This document shows, one piece after another, positions 22,943 to 35,400 of a DNA stretch of 64,000 bases (within the stretch, counting starts at the first letter, position 1; each line of letters begins with the position of its first letter). The DNA lies in assembly GCA_907165135.1 (NCBI GenBank), contig OU015569.1:2294001-2358000 (forward strand), in the 5' to 3' direction. The notes beneath the pieces were generated by a model. It did not search any database. It was given only the letters and a program-made list of their open reading frames with translations, and was not told the DNA's origin. A program made the translations under genes and the position numbers. Source of the DNA: Oikopleura dioica. Its lineage: Eukaryota > Chordata > Appendicularia > Copelata > Oikopleuridae.

Positions 22943-25900
22943 ATGGGTAATGAGCATGGCAAGCCGCGCTTGGGCTTATATCGGTAAGGGTTTTGCCAAA
23001 AGCATGATTGAAAGAAAAATATTCAGATGTGACAATATTTCCCTTGCGCTAGAAGATGAGTATTCCAGCTCGCCTGTCTCACAGGTAAAAAAGAAACGAG
23101 TGCTACAAATCGAAAGATGCACCGGTTGGAATTAAGAAATGCCAGCAAAGCTAGTTTTGTTGTTGGGGGGAAATGCCTGGTGATAATATTTAACCCGTTT
23201 TCTCACGGAAATCAGATTCAGAAATCGAGAAAATGAGATTCTTTCAGCAACAAAAGGTTAAAATATAATAAATATTTTTTTTAAATGTGTATTTCGGAAT
23301 GATAAATTCAACTTGTTTTGGGTGCAACCAAAAAAAAAATCGCGGAGGAATTAAAAAAAAAGCTGGATGAAAGGTGCAGCCATTTAGGAGTAATGGGACG
23401 TAAATAGAAATCACCAAATTGCCTCTTGAGAGAATACTTCACCGCTTACTTCACCCTTAAGATTTTTTTCTTTCTTCAAAAGTTTGTTGTTGTTTTGCGA
23501 AGACAGAGAAAACAGGGGGACTGGCATGTTTCGAATTCAAAAAATTCAGACAAAAAAGGTACCCAAAATATGAAAATCAAAGCTTTGAACTATCCTTCTC
23601 TTTAGGAAGTTTATTTAGATTTTGATTTGAAGAACTTTTCCATTGAACGTCCGGGAGGGGCATTTTTGATTTATTGAAGGGCAATTTTTGCGGAAATGGT
23701 TCTATATGACTTGCCATCAATGTTCGATTTTACGATTATGGTAGCTCACGAATCATGAGTCAGGTTGCTCGCCAAAGTGGATTACCATGTAAATTTGGCT
23801 GCTCCCGCATTTCCCAAAATCCTGGATTTCCCAAATCCTGGATTTCTCAAAATCCTGAATTTCTCAAATCGCCAAATCAGGATTCTGCCGATTCTGGATT
23901 TTGGGAAATGCAGGATTTTTTTTCTTTTGAATAAGTTTTCTTGCTTGGTTTAAAAATCCAACCCAGATTCTTCTGAGTCAGAATCTTCTGACATAAAATC
24001 GGGTAATAATTTGGGCCTGTCCTGTGTACCTGTGTAAAATTGGGGGAAAAAAATTCTTTTGCTGTCCCTGTTTCTGTCTTAAACAGGCCTTTGTTTCCCG
24101 CTCAGGTCTTGACCATAGACAGGTTCCTGTGTAACAAGGTCAGGAACTGCATAAGTCAGGGAAAATATTAAAAGAAATCAATAGCGAAAGACGTCAAAAA
24201 GAGTTCAACAATCAAAATATGTGATAAATTCGCGTCTTTTTGTTTCTTTGTAATATTTTTTCTCAGAAATATCCTGTTTTTTGTCCTGTCACAGGGCCTG
24301 TTTCCAGTTTTCTGACCTGCTCAGACCTGTTCATGCAGGCCCTGACCTGTGTAACCTGTTGGATGAGCTGTGTAAAAAAACCTGTCCGAGTACCTGTCTA
24401 AAATCAGGATATTTTTACTTCCTGACCTGTGTACCTGTCTAAAATATGGGGCAGAATTTGTTTTCCTGTTCCTGTGTCTGTTCCTGACACAGTTTGACAC
24501 ACTTCTAAAAATCCTGCTTTTCCCAATCCTGCATTTCCCAAAATCCAGAATCGGCAGAATCCTGATTTGGCGATTTGAGAAATTCAGGATTTTGAGAAAT
24601 CCAGGATTTGGGAAATCCAGGATTTTGGGAAATGCGGGAGTAGCCTGTAAATTTTCAGTAAACTAAAATTCTAAATTTCAAGCCGAAGTCTGAAAATGGC
24701 CAGAAAGAAAATGATGCAGAAGTTTGTGATCTCAGAGAAATGGACCGATTCAGAGGTTCTCAATAAATTCAACCTTTTATTTCTCAATTTTATTCTTTAA
24801 TTTATTTTAGGCCCTAAAAGTTTGATGAACTGATTTTAGAGGGCCGAGAATAATCTTTTATTATTTTCACTTTCTGTCAATTAACGAGAGCGTTTTACGA
24901 GTCTCTCGATGCAGATCCATGCATGTCCATCTTACTTTTGCGACTTGTCCAAAATTATCGCTTTTAGTATTTGTGTCACGTTATTATGAAAACGAACAGC
25001 CGCGGCATTTTAAAATTTTTAGTAGAGAACTTTTGAAAAATGATGGCTTTAAAAATCCGCGCCAGAATCATTCTTGACGGGCTAAGCCAAATCATTGAAT
25101 TCTTGCGTGCGAATAGGCCGAGCTTAGACGATAATGTCTATCAGACATGCGAGGTAGTATCTCAATGGGATTCCGCCCTTTTTTAGAACTAAGGCTTTAC
25201 GCTCTAAAAAGCGCAATTTTACGGGAGAGCAAAGGCTCATCAGAGCAATTATCTTTATACTGATCGAAAATTACTTTTTGGCAGAATCGATGAATTAATG
25301 ACTCAGTAAATAAAGGTGGGGAGGGCCAAATAACAGCTATTATCTCACCGGTGCCCCTTCGGCAGCTGAGCCCTTTTTCTCTTTGCGCTCGATTAGCCGC
25401 AAAAGAACATCTTTTCGAACTTGAATTCATCTTTTTCTTTAAAGGAGGAGGACGAGAAGGATCGCAAGAAAAAGAAGAAAAGGGATGACAAGTTCTGGAA
25501 GCGCAAGAAGGAGAAATATTTCGACCTAAGCGACGATAAACGCGCAGTGAAGACGGAGAACGAACGCGCTGGTGGATTTTCATCCACCCCGGCCAGTCCA
25601 ATGTCACCTGTCATCCTTTTCCCAGGCATGTTGTTAGAATATCCACGATCATAAAATTGCCGTGGCTGATTTTCGCTCACAGTTGAACAACTAAACCTAT
25701 TATCATCAAAATCATTCATTTTTTCAGGCGAATTATGATCTATCCAACAGAATTGCTATAAAAATAAGTCATTTCGTTTCTCAGAATTATTTTTTTTTGC
25801 TAAAAATAAAGAAGTTCAAAAAACTTGGATCGAGCCGGTTTCCTCATTCGATTACTGAGGTCGGGAACTCGAGTCAAGAAACCTATGGCCGGCGTAAGGT

Positions 25901-28900
25901 TTTTTCCTGATGTTTTTCTCATTATCAGTTCGTCCTCCTACAGTCGGGACTGTTAGGCCGCAGCCGTGAACTATGATAGGCTGACTTTGTGGATCAGCGC
26001 AACTAACCGAGTAAGCGTTGCTTCAGTTCTGGCTCCTTTTCGAGACATCAACGAGATACCTCACCCTTCAAGCGGCATTTTTTGGGGTCATTTTTATCTG
26101 GAAGAGCCCGAGCAATGCCCCGCTCTTAGGCTTTAGTAAACTTCGCTGAGATTTTTTGGAAGGCGACTGTGTTCTCGGGACTCGACCCCGCGCCCGTGCA
26201 CTTGGCGGAGATCACCGGCACTGCAACTTGCGCCACAGTGTCCCGGCTGTGGCGCTCCCTTTTTCGGCTCTAGTGCGGTTTTAGCGATGCAAATCGCGAT
26301 AGTCGTTGTTGATTGCAGATTGCGAGTAACATGATGATAGAAATTCTTGTCGAGCGACGAAATCAAGATAATAAAAAGCAACGTAATACAGTCGAGTTTA
26401 CTTTACGTATTTGACAAGTTAAGACACTTCCAGCTCATGTTTGGGGTGACGTGTCGGCTTTATTATTAGGGGAAGTAGCTGCGGGCGCGTTTTTGATGAA
26501 GATGTTTGGGCACACAAATTTCCTAGCACATTCAGTAAAGAAACTTAAACTCCATTGTCGCCCGTGTTGACTGCATGAATGAGAAAACTCAATGCCGAGT
26601 CGTTTTTCTGACTGAGCACGTCTCCTCCCAATTTCATTAATTTTTCATTTTTACGCTTTGCGAGAGGCTAAATTTCAGACGAGGTAAATTATTAAAAAGC
26701 GAATAACTATGTTTGTTAAATGAGATGCGATTTATCACAGTGTTGACAAATTAAACCGGACAGGCGGGCCGGGACGGAACAAGACATGTCAATTTCGCCC
26801 CTCAATTACCAATTAGCAAAGTAGGATAAAACACCTCATTTCTTTTATTTGTTTGTCTCATTAACTCATCATTAGTTAAAGTCTGTAATAATTTTGATGA
26901 GTTTTTTTATATAAATCATTAGTCTAACAATTAAAAGACCGAACAGAAGAGCATCTGGAGCGACTGAGCGAAAGCGACATTCAGGTAGCGGGTGAGATTT
27001 CAGTTCACCGTAATTAACGGTCCATAAGTTAGTTAACTTATCGAAAGCGTAATAAATGAGTATTATTTTCCACCCGCTGAGCAGGCTCTCAAGGCGGCAG
27101 AAAACGAAAAATTCTCAAGCTCGGTGGCAGAAGAACTCTCCGGAGTGCGCGTTGACATTGATAGAAAAATTGAAACGTACGAGAATCTGACTCCAGCTGA
27201 GCTGCGAAATGCAGAGTTCCAGGCGAGCAGGCTGAGGAAGAAAGGTAATTATTCTGAACTGAAGAATGAAAGAAATAATTTAAATTCCTCAGCTTTTTTG
27301 GATGAAATTACATCTAGGCTTTTCGGGGCTTTGGCTTCTGGCCAGAACTCTGAAATTTTTTTAATCCGCTTTAAAAATGAAATTGTTCAGAGAGCTTTTT
27401 GGCTCAGAGTCAGATGATCCACCGGATCAAATCTCAACTGGGCAGAATTTCCAAAGAAGCCAAGATTGAAGATGAGCTGCCGCTTGAGCCACCGGAAGAA
27501 AACGCGAAGCTCTTGCGCTGGGTTGAGCAGTTCATCCCTTCGGAACATAAAGCGCACGTGAGCGCGCGACTCAAGCACCTGCTGCTCGAGAAAAACGCAG
27601 CTGAGTGTATTTGGGAGTCGACAGAAGCCAGCTCCGGGCACGTGGTTGTACAGCGCGATGTTCGCCAGAAGCGCAGAGGTGAGCTCAACAAACAAACGGT
27701 CCCTATCTTAATTCATCGCCGCCCTTATCACTTATTTCCAAGAAAGCCTTTTCTTTTTCGATGAAATTTTAAAAGTTATGGTGCCCAAGTTAGAGGCGGA
27801 CATACCATTCTATCTGCTACTGTTTGACGAGAATATTATTCTAGAGCAAGAGGCGAAGAGCTTCTCAATCATTACTGAGCGACGGCTGGACGGAGAAGCC
27901 TTTGAAATAGAGACAGATAGCGGTGAATTAGAGTTGCCAACGAAGAGCAACGGTGCGGCTCAAGAATGCGCAGCATACGTGCTAGGATCTCTCCTAGAGG
28001 GCTCGATGAACTTGGTAAAAGGAAACGGGTTAACGAACTTAAAACAAAAAAGCTCTAAGTAAAATAACAAACGAAATTTTTGTTTAAAAGGAAAAGAAAG
28101 TTAGCTAATGATTTCCAAAGTCGAGGGATTAAATAATTTCCGCGCCAATAAAAAAAGAAAATACTTGATGGGTGCGAATCGGATGTCCGACAGTTGGCCT
28201 CGCTCCAGTCTTTTGAGCAGTCAGAGATCAATCAATTCATACCTCTTTAAGGCCTGTTCCGGCCCTCGTTTACGATCCTCCCCAAATAGCGCCGAATACA
28301 CAAGAGCGTGCTTTCTCAATTTCGATAAGGCGAATTTTTTGACGTTTTTGAGCGAGCGCCAGATGGCGCCGAAAGAGCCACACAACAGAAACTTCAGTGG
28401 CCAAAAATATGACAGACAAGTTTATTGCAAGTCTAAAGTAAGTATCGTATGCTCTAACCCGAGGAAAGAAAAAGAGAGACTCAACGAAGAAGCGCTAGAA
28501 AAAGAATCAGAAGAAATTGGTATGTTAAAAAAATATGAAAACTTCTATCTCACAAATCTCGCCTTTATTTTTTAAACATTCAAATCTAGCGAGCAATCTT
28601 TTGGCGAATCTTCTCAATTCTGCGATCAAGGATACGAAAAAAGAGCGCCTGCATCAGGAAGCATCTGAAATATCAGCATCTATTCTTGAATCAATCGTGG
28701 ACAATGTACCACATGCGAGCTCGGAGAAGACGATAAACGGACTCGTGGACGAGATCGTCAATCTCGCTGTAGACAAGGCGAGAAACGCGGCTTTTTGTCG
28801 GCGGATCTTGGACGACGTGGTCGATCAGCTTCAGTATACAAAACTCAACGAGATTGGAATACAGTGCCATCTCCCTAGCCCAACAATGAGCCCTAAATTG

Positions 28901-31060
28901 CCGAGAAAAGAGAAGAGCTTTTGTTTAACTGCTTCAAGAACATCACCGCCGCCATTGCCACCAAAACCTAATTCGTTACCTCAAGGACCAACTCCTCCTC
29001 TTCCTCCTAAAACTTCCAGTAATCCAGCACCACCTCCTCCCCCTCCACCGGCACCTCCAGCTCCATTCCAGAACGCCGGAGGTCCTCCTCCACCCCCTCC
29101 ACCTCCAGGATGTACCCCTGGAGGCCCTCCTCCACCACCTAGTTGTGTGCCAGGTGGTCCTCCGCCGCCTCCACCAGCTCCTGGATGCATACCAGGGGGG
29201 CCTCCTCCTCCCCCACCCGGACCATCAGGTCCCGGTGGTCCTCCTCCACCACCTCCTCCTCCTGGATGTGTTCCTGGAGGGCCACCTCCGCCACCATGTC
29301 CACCTGGAGCTGCTGGTGGACCGCCGCCCCCTCCTCCTGCTCCTGGAATGGCAGGACCTCCAGGTGGACCGCCTCCACCTCCAGGAGCTCCGGGAATGCC
29401 TCCTATGATGGGTATGGCACCAGTTGCTCAAGCTGGTCCAAGAAAACCAACTCTTCAGCCGAAGCAACGAATGAAGCCTCTTTATTGGAATCGGCTGCAA
29501 GTGCACGAGTTACAGAAAAGGCGAATAGATCCATCGACTCTTCTTTGGGATAAACTTCAAGAAGTCGAACTTATCCAAGAGAGTGTGCTCGAGGCCGAGT
29601 TCAGCCAGTCGGCAAATATAGTAAAGCCAAAAGCGAAAAAGGTCGAAAAACCAAAGAAAATTCAACCAGTGAAGCTTTTGGATCCAAAACGGTGGCAGTC
29701 CGTTGGCATTTTTATGTCATCTTTGAAAGTGGACGTTGATTCTTTGAGAAGTGCACTTGTCAGCATGGATACGAAATGCGACATGGATCTCCTGCGCGGT
29801 GTTTATGAGCTCAGGGGAAGCAAAGAAGAACTCACCGAGATCAAAAGCTATCTGAAGGGACAAGAAGAGTTACCTGAAGAGAAGCGCGTCCCCGTTGACA
29901 AGCCCGAGACATTTCTGCTCAAACTTGATGCGATTCCTCAATTCGACACACGTGTTGCTTGCTTTATTTTCCACGAAACATTCATGGAGAATACGGAGGC
30001 TGTTGACTCTAAACTTATCATGCTCAATGACTTGGTGAAAATATTCAGAACAGGTGAAGAGATCCGCCGCATACTTGGCATGGTGCTCAGGATAGGCAAT
30101 TATCTCAATGGAGGCAACCGCACGAGGTAAATCGAAAAAGATAATAAAATATAAACCTTAGCCACATTGGCCCGTGAATTACAAAAATAATTTAGGGGAC
30201 AAGCAGACGGCTTCAAATTAGACGTTCTGCAGAAAATCCGCGATGTTAAAATGAACAACGGAGGAACTATGTTGACTTTCATTGTACGCCAATACATCAC
30301 TGTGTTCCAAGACGACTATCTTGAAACTGCGACTTGTCCTGTGCCGAATATCACCAAAATTCTCAAAGTCTCTCAGCTAGAATTCGACCAATTCACGCGT
30401 GATACTACCAAATTGCTTCGAGACCATAAGAAATGCTCTGATATGCTGGCCACTGTGGAATTAGAAGCATCCGAGGATGACAAGGAACCATTTTACTCGT
30501 CGACGAAAAAGTAGGTCATCCATGATTTCTCACAAGATCCGATTCGATCAGATCCTTTCATTTATGATATTTTAAGAAAACTTGAAACTGCCCGGACGAA
30601 AATAGATTCACTCGGTCTCGACATAACAAAAGCTCGCAAGAATTTCCGGGCACTCATGGATTTCTACGCTGTCCAGCCAAAGAAACCAAATGTCGACCCA
30701 GAGCCGAAAGAATTCTTCGATCTATGGACTTCGTTTTGTGCTGAATTCAAGGTGAGAATTAGAAATTAAAAGAACGAGTAATAATTTGTTAGGATATTTG
30801 GGAGCGCGAGATAAAATTGGCGATGAAGCGCAAAAAACAAGCGGAGGTGAAGAAAGCTCAAGAACGAGTTGAATTCATCAGGTAAATCTTGGTGTAAAAA
30901 CCCAAAACTATCAAGAAAATTAAGGAGGCAACAAAACTCGGACCGAAAATCGCTCAATTCCAACTCTTCGCCAAAAACTGGCGACAAACCAACAAGTCGC
31001 AAGAGCGGACTAAAGTCCCGTCTTCGTGAATCCCGAACAATGGACTCGATCCCCACCTAA
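22943..31060 (+). CDS. FMN2: Formin of the FMN1/FMN2/Cappuccino class
   Basis: Actin nucleator/elongator. Thirteen exons (22943-22983, 23027-23084, 25445-25625, 26947-26984, 27085-27244, 27391-27678, 27776-28014, 28105-28519, 28590-30126, 30196-30510, 30577-30751, 30793-30881, 30916-31060) total 3,681 nt, 1,226 aa, all phases consistent. It starts MGNEHGK, an N-myristoylation context also seen at the start of FMN2. Then come a lysine-rich segment, a coiled-coil-rich middle, an FH1 tract of polyproline blocks (28940-29440) and FH2 (from KPLYWNRLQ, through KRWQSVGIFMSSLKVD, to NYLNGGNRTRGQADGFKLDVL). There is no GBD/FH3, as in this class. A short basic tail (SRKSGLKSRLRESR) sits where Spire-binding FSI motifs lie. 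Intron 25626-26946 is GC-AG. The intron 23085-25444 contains a foldback transposon. Symbol denotes class, not strict orthology. Confidence 0.88.
23788..23796. repeat. Target-site duplication, left copy
   Basis: TGTAAATTT, repeated exactly at 24646-24654 directly beside the other end of the foldback element. A 9-bp duplication is typical of Mutator-like transposition. Confidence 0.75.
23797..23917 (+). repeat. Left terminal inverted repeat (121 bp)
   Basis: Pairs with 24525-24645. Contains short internal iterations of ATTTCCCAAAATCCTGG and ATTTCTCAAAATCCTG. Confidence 0.85.
24525..24645 (-). repeat. Right terminal inverted repeat (121 bp)
   Basis: Reverse complement of 23797-23917 with a single difference five bases from the outer end. 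Followed by the second TGTAAATTT at 24646-24654. Confidence 0.85.
26165..26239 (-). other. tRNA-like sequence (degenerate tRNA or SINE head) in a formin intron
   Basis: Read on the minus strand it has an A-box-like TGGCGCAAGTTG and a B-box-like GGTCGAGTCCC one base short of consensus, about 75 nt long. The outer arms ACTGTG and CACAGT pair, a D-like arm GCGC/GTGC pairs, and a T-like arm CGGG/CCCG pairs. The anticodon arm is poor and the loop lacks the invariant T33, so it is unlikely to be a working tRNA. It lies in the 1.3-kb formin intron 25626-26946. Confidence 0.35.
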
Positions 31061-31334
31061 GCAGCAAAAACTAAAAAAACACACTATGAACACATTCCAA
31101 TGTTTACCTATTCTTGGGACATGCTACTGTCTAGATGTTCTATTTTGACCAAGAAGCCAACTTGACCAATCTACTTTACTTTCCCCAGACCCTTACATTT
31201 CTTTTGAAAATTCTACTTAATAAACGGATATTATCGCTCACTCTCTTTGTATTTATTGATAAGAGGAAAAATATCGTAAGTATATTATGCAGAAAATTAT
31301 TTTTGTGTTTATTGAAAATCTTGAAGTCTGATGC

Positions 31335-32104
31335 TTAAAAGCTGTCCTCGGAAGTATCGTGTTCGTTTCCAAATAATTCACATTCAATATCTCTACGGAA
31401 ATCGAAACCATATTTTTTCTTCGTGCATCTCAGATGCAGTATCTTGGTAAACGTCTTTCCATTCCTGTCGTAATGCTCATCGTAACGGCCAGACTCCGTA
31501 TTTGAAGAAATGCTGTCTTCCATGATTTCAACGTCGAGGTCTTTTTCGTCGAAATGCCTTGAAATTTGTTTGGCCAAAGATTTGCAGGGGAAATTACCCG
31601 CTGCCAAATGTGCCGTTGGAGGAATGTTCTACTTCTGATTGATCACTCATTGACTGGTAATCGCTCCCCATGATTTCATCAAGTTCGTCGGAATTAACTA
31701 ATTTTACAAAATGCGATTTTACGATGCATAAACTTACAAGAGGAAACAGAGCGCGAGTCAGTTCTGCTGTTCAGAAGGCTATTTTGCCCATAAAATATTC
31801 TTGGAAAAATTATCAGATAAGAGTCAAATCTCCCCTCTTACTGTTCATTTATGAAATAGTTTCGGGGGTTGGCCATGAATGATGTTCGTCTTTCCCGAAT
31901 AGCAGATGATAAAGTTCTTCTTCTACTCCTAAAAAACCGCAATGAGTCACGGCTTCAGTTTTATTTCTCGAAGCCGCAAGTAGGTTCTCGATTTTAATGA
32001 GGAGAAATTTGTAATCACCTAAGGCGATACTTCGGTGTTCCGAATGTCAAGTTTTTCCTTATCTTTCTCAAAAACAGAAACAAGCAGCATTCATCTGATT
32101 TCAT
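31335..32104 (-). CDS. Unrecognised 185-aa protein, Ser/Asp/Glu-rich
   Basis: Five exons read leftward (32104-32019, 31928-31842, 31799-31738, 31697-31598, 31557-31335) with GT-AG introns of 90, 42, 40 and 40 nt and fully consistent phases. The start MKSDECCLFLFLRKIRKNL is moderately hydrophobic and basic. The middle is rich in Ser, Asp and Asn (DELDEIMGSDYQSMSDQSEV). A more structured C-terminal part (TKILHLRCTKKKYGFDFRRD) precedes an acidic tail. No known domain is recognised; a small regulatory or nuclear protein is possible. TATAAAA-like sequence lies at 32127-32133 on this strand, 23-29 nt before the ATG. Transcription converges with the formin gene (stops 275 bp apart). Confidence 0.62.
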
Positions 32105-32403
32105 GCGTGATATAGATTCGATTCTGTTTTATAGTTGGAATGAGCTGAACCGTTTATACATAATGTATGTAGCAATTTGCTGGAGTATTAATGCTTCGAC
32201 CTATCGGATAAGATCGGATTTAAAGCCATTTCTGGGCTTGCCAAATGGCAATCTTGAGATACAACAATCGCAGAAAATAGCTCGACAGATTGCAATCCAC
32301 CAAAGGAACAACAAAATGACGGCAATATCTGTGGGGTAGTTTTTATTAAAATAGTTTAGCAGTGATTGTGATAGGCAATAATAAATAGGAGTCGGGTGAA
32401 AGA

Positions 32404-35400
32404 TTATTTTTTCTTTTTCTGAGGTACATTAAGCATTACGAGTGGATCTTTTTTGATGGTGGAGGCGCTCTTCAATGCACGGGCGTGAGTTTTCACCTTT
32501 TTCTCGTATTCTTTCACCAAGTCAGGACAATTTTGCAGATTTTTGACCTCTTCCCATGTATTTTCGGACGAGTTGTAGCCGACCCATTTGACTTCGTACT
32601 CCACTTTTCCCAGTCGTACTCGTTTATTCAGTATTTTCTACATTCAATTACTTTTTTTCAGAGCACACGATTTCAAGTTACCTCGACTTCATACTCATCG
32701 GGTTCTCGCTTTGTTTTTACATAGATCTTTTCCTTCTTAGTTTTCTCTTTCTTTGAGGACTCGATTCCCACTCTCTCTTTCTTTGCCTTATCCGCTTTTG
32801 AACTATCCTCTTTGGAATTCTTCGATCCCTTTTTAATATGTTTGCGATTCTGAGCTTTCCATGTAGAGGCAAATTCCGAGCTAGACGTCTCTTTCTTCCC
32901 TGATCTTTTCCGTGTGACTTTCACCTTTTCAATAACTTCCACTTTTACTGCTTGCTTATCTGTAGTAGTTTTGTCTGCAGATGGATGCTCATTTTCTAAT
33001 CCATCTTCAGCGCAATCAAGAACAGACTTTTGCTGGATGGGTTGAGCATGAGTAGATTCTGAAATATAAGTATGACTCATTGCTTCATTCTTAGTTCTCC
33101 CTTACCAGATGGATGTTCGTTTGCTTCAGTATCTACTGGTTGATCTGGACGCAGAGAGACAGATCCAAAAGAATATGTGATTGGGGAAGGTGCAGGTGAA
33201 TCGTCTTCATCAATAGATCTCGGGCGGAGTCGTGGGAACGACCTACTTGAGCTCCAACTATCGTCGCTCTCTGAGTGAGGTTTTGGTGGTTCTTTGAGGG
33301 GCGGCTGTGCGGGTAGCTTTTGGTGCTGAGAAGTTGATGATGTTACACTCGTCGCTTCTTGAAAAAGGCTTGTTGTTGCTATTAATGGTGTGTTCCTTGG
33401 AGTGTCCTCTTTAGGCTAAAACAATTGGAGTTTAGCGGTCTTTAATTATTGGAATCTACCTCCAGACTGCTGCTAACAGATGGCTGAAGAGTATCTTCAA
33501 AGTTGATTATATCAGCATTCAAATAATCATTATTCCAGAGCGTCGATCTGAGATCCTTTTGAGGTGACGGAAAGAGACGATTGTCGTTGAGGTTCGGCGT
33601 GGATTCAGAGGTTTGTACTACGGTTGAGGGGGCGTCGTTAACTCTGGCTCCTTTTGAGAATTGTGGGGGCTGATCAGCTTCAGAAGGAGTATTCTCTTCT
33701 AGAGTGCTGGTAAGATCGTTTCCAGAAATATCAGCATCGAAAAATTCAAGTTCATCCAATACTGGCATCGAATCTTCATTGAAATCATTATTTTCAGATT
33801 CTGCAATCGGAGCTTCGCATTCGAGTCCTCCTTCCGTTGCGACTTCAGATTCTCTCAATGTGTCCTAAAATAAAATTAAGCACGAGATCTTTTCTGGCCT
33901 CTCTGCACCTTTGTCAAAAAGTTCTCGCTTATTATTTTGTCGACAATATTTGCAGCATTGTCGCGAGCTTTAGATGTTTTCTCATTCTTATCGGTGTTAT
34001 CCTTTTCTTCGTTGATTTTGTTGTCTGTAGAGAACGACGTATTGGTAAAGATATTTGAAGAATCTGAACAAGATGGGGCAGAGAAAATTCCAAAGGGATC
34101 GGCATCACATTCAGGTTCAGGAGAAGACTTTGCTTTTTGCTTTTGTATTTCTGCTTTAGCACCATCCTCTTTCCAACTAGGACGAGATTCAATATCACAG
34201 GCTGGTCGCGAAATTGGAGGCTCAACAGAAACACTTCGTGCCCACTTACTGGATCTCTCAGGAGAGTGTCTCGGTATTACCCAACCACAGTCTGTTTCCG
34301 GCGGAGGGTTTACCTTTTGCTTTTGTATTTCTGTTTCGGTATGAATGCTTGGGAGTTTCGCCTGGTCGAGCTCTTGTTGATCCTCCAACGCTTCAGGATC
34401 CACTGACTTTTTGCGTTTGAGGATGCTTCTAGGAACCTTCACTTCTCTCACTCGCGATGATTGGTCTTTCCCTTCGATATGAGTTGATATGTTTGTCTCG
34501 TCAGATGCTTTCGCCTTTACCTCGTTCGAGTTTCGAGCTATCTTCAGTTGAGTTTCGGATATTTTCTTTTCGCTCTTCTCTTTCTCTCTTCTCCGTTGCG
34601 GCTCCGCTCTTGGGTCTTTAGGAGTGGTGTTCTTTGATGGTGATTCACCTGTCAGGTTCTTCTCTGGCCAAGTATGTGGTGCAGATTCAACCGATTTAGA
34701 TTCAGCTTCCACATCGTTTTTCTCCAGAGAATTCGAAATTTCGCTCTTTTCGAAATTATTCGTGTTTTGGACCAAATCGACAGGATGAGGAATTACACAC
34801 TTCCCAAAATTTTTATCCTGAGACTTTTCAATCTCCCTGCGCCACTGAGCGTTTTTTCTTGGATCTTTAGGAACTGTTTTCTTTATGGTAAGCTTCAGCT
34901 GTTTCAGAGCCTGATAAGACTGTTTTCTTTCCATTGCTTGTGCCTCTAATTCCGTACGTTCCTTTGCCTCCTTTTCTTTTTGCAACCGAGCTCGGATTCT
35001 CGGATCCCGTAAATTAATTTGCGAAGAGATCATTTTTTCTTCTAGCATTGAATCTATTTCTTGATTTTCCTGCTCAATTTGCGCCGCCTTCTCAGTCTGT
35101 AAACGCTGCGCGATTCTGGGATCTTTGAGAATGCTTTCATTTCCTTTTTCTTTCTTTTGTATTTCTGTTTTAGCATCAGGACTTTCATTATTCGCCTGTT
35201 CTTGCTTCTTTCGTTTGATCAGCTCTTCAACGTGGTTCAATCTCGCCTCAAGTTTTGTTCGTCGGGCTGTTCGTTTTAGATGCAAGCGCTCTTCTAGCGT
35301 TGACTTCGTAGGCAAAGTCGATTCTTTGCTAACTGGCTCATCCTTGTTCTTGACTCGTGTCCGCGTATCAATATCTCGAGGGTGCTTTTCTTTCTTGTCA

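Larger units (their letters stand above)
23797..24645. mobile_element. 849-bp non-autonomous foldback DNA transposon (Mutator-like candidate)
   Basis: Both ends are 121-bp inverted repeats (23797-23917 and 24525-24645) that differ at one position, starting GGCTGCTCCCGC on the left and GGCTACTCCCGC when the right end is read inward. A direct 9-bp TGTAAATTT flanks the element, consistent with insertion and a staggered cut. Each end is itself a hairpin, since GCATTTCCCAAAATCC recurs near its inner side as the complement. The core has no transposase frame and is filled with degenerate CCTGT/ACCTGTGTA units. It lies in the second formin intron and so is spliced out. Long inverted ends plus a 9-bp duplication suggest a MULE-type foldback element; classification is inferred. 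Near-identical ends suggest a recent insertion or gene conversion. Confidence 0.82.

Noticed and set aside
28981-29553. Long glycine-rich, serine/tryptophan-rich and leucine/histidine-rich frames on both strands
   Set aside because: They are shadows of the GC-rich proline-codon repeats of the formin FH1 region.
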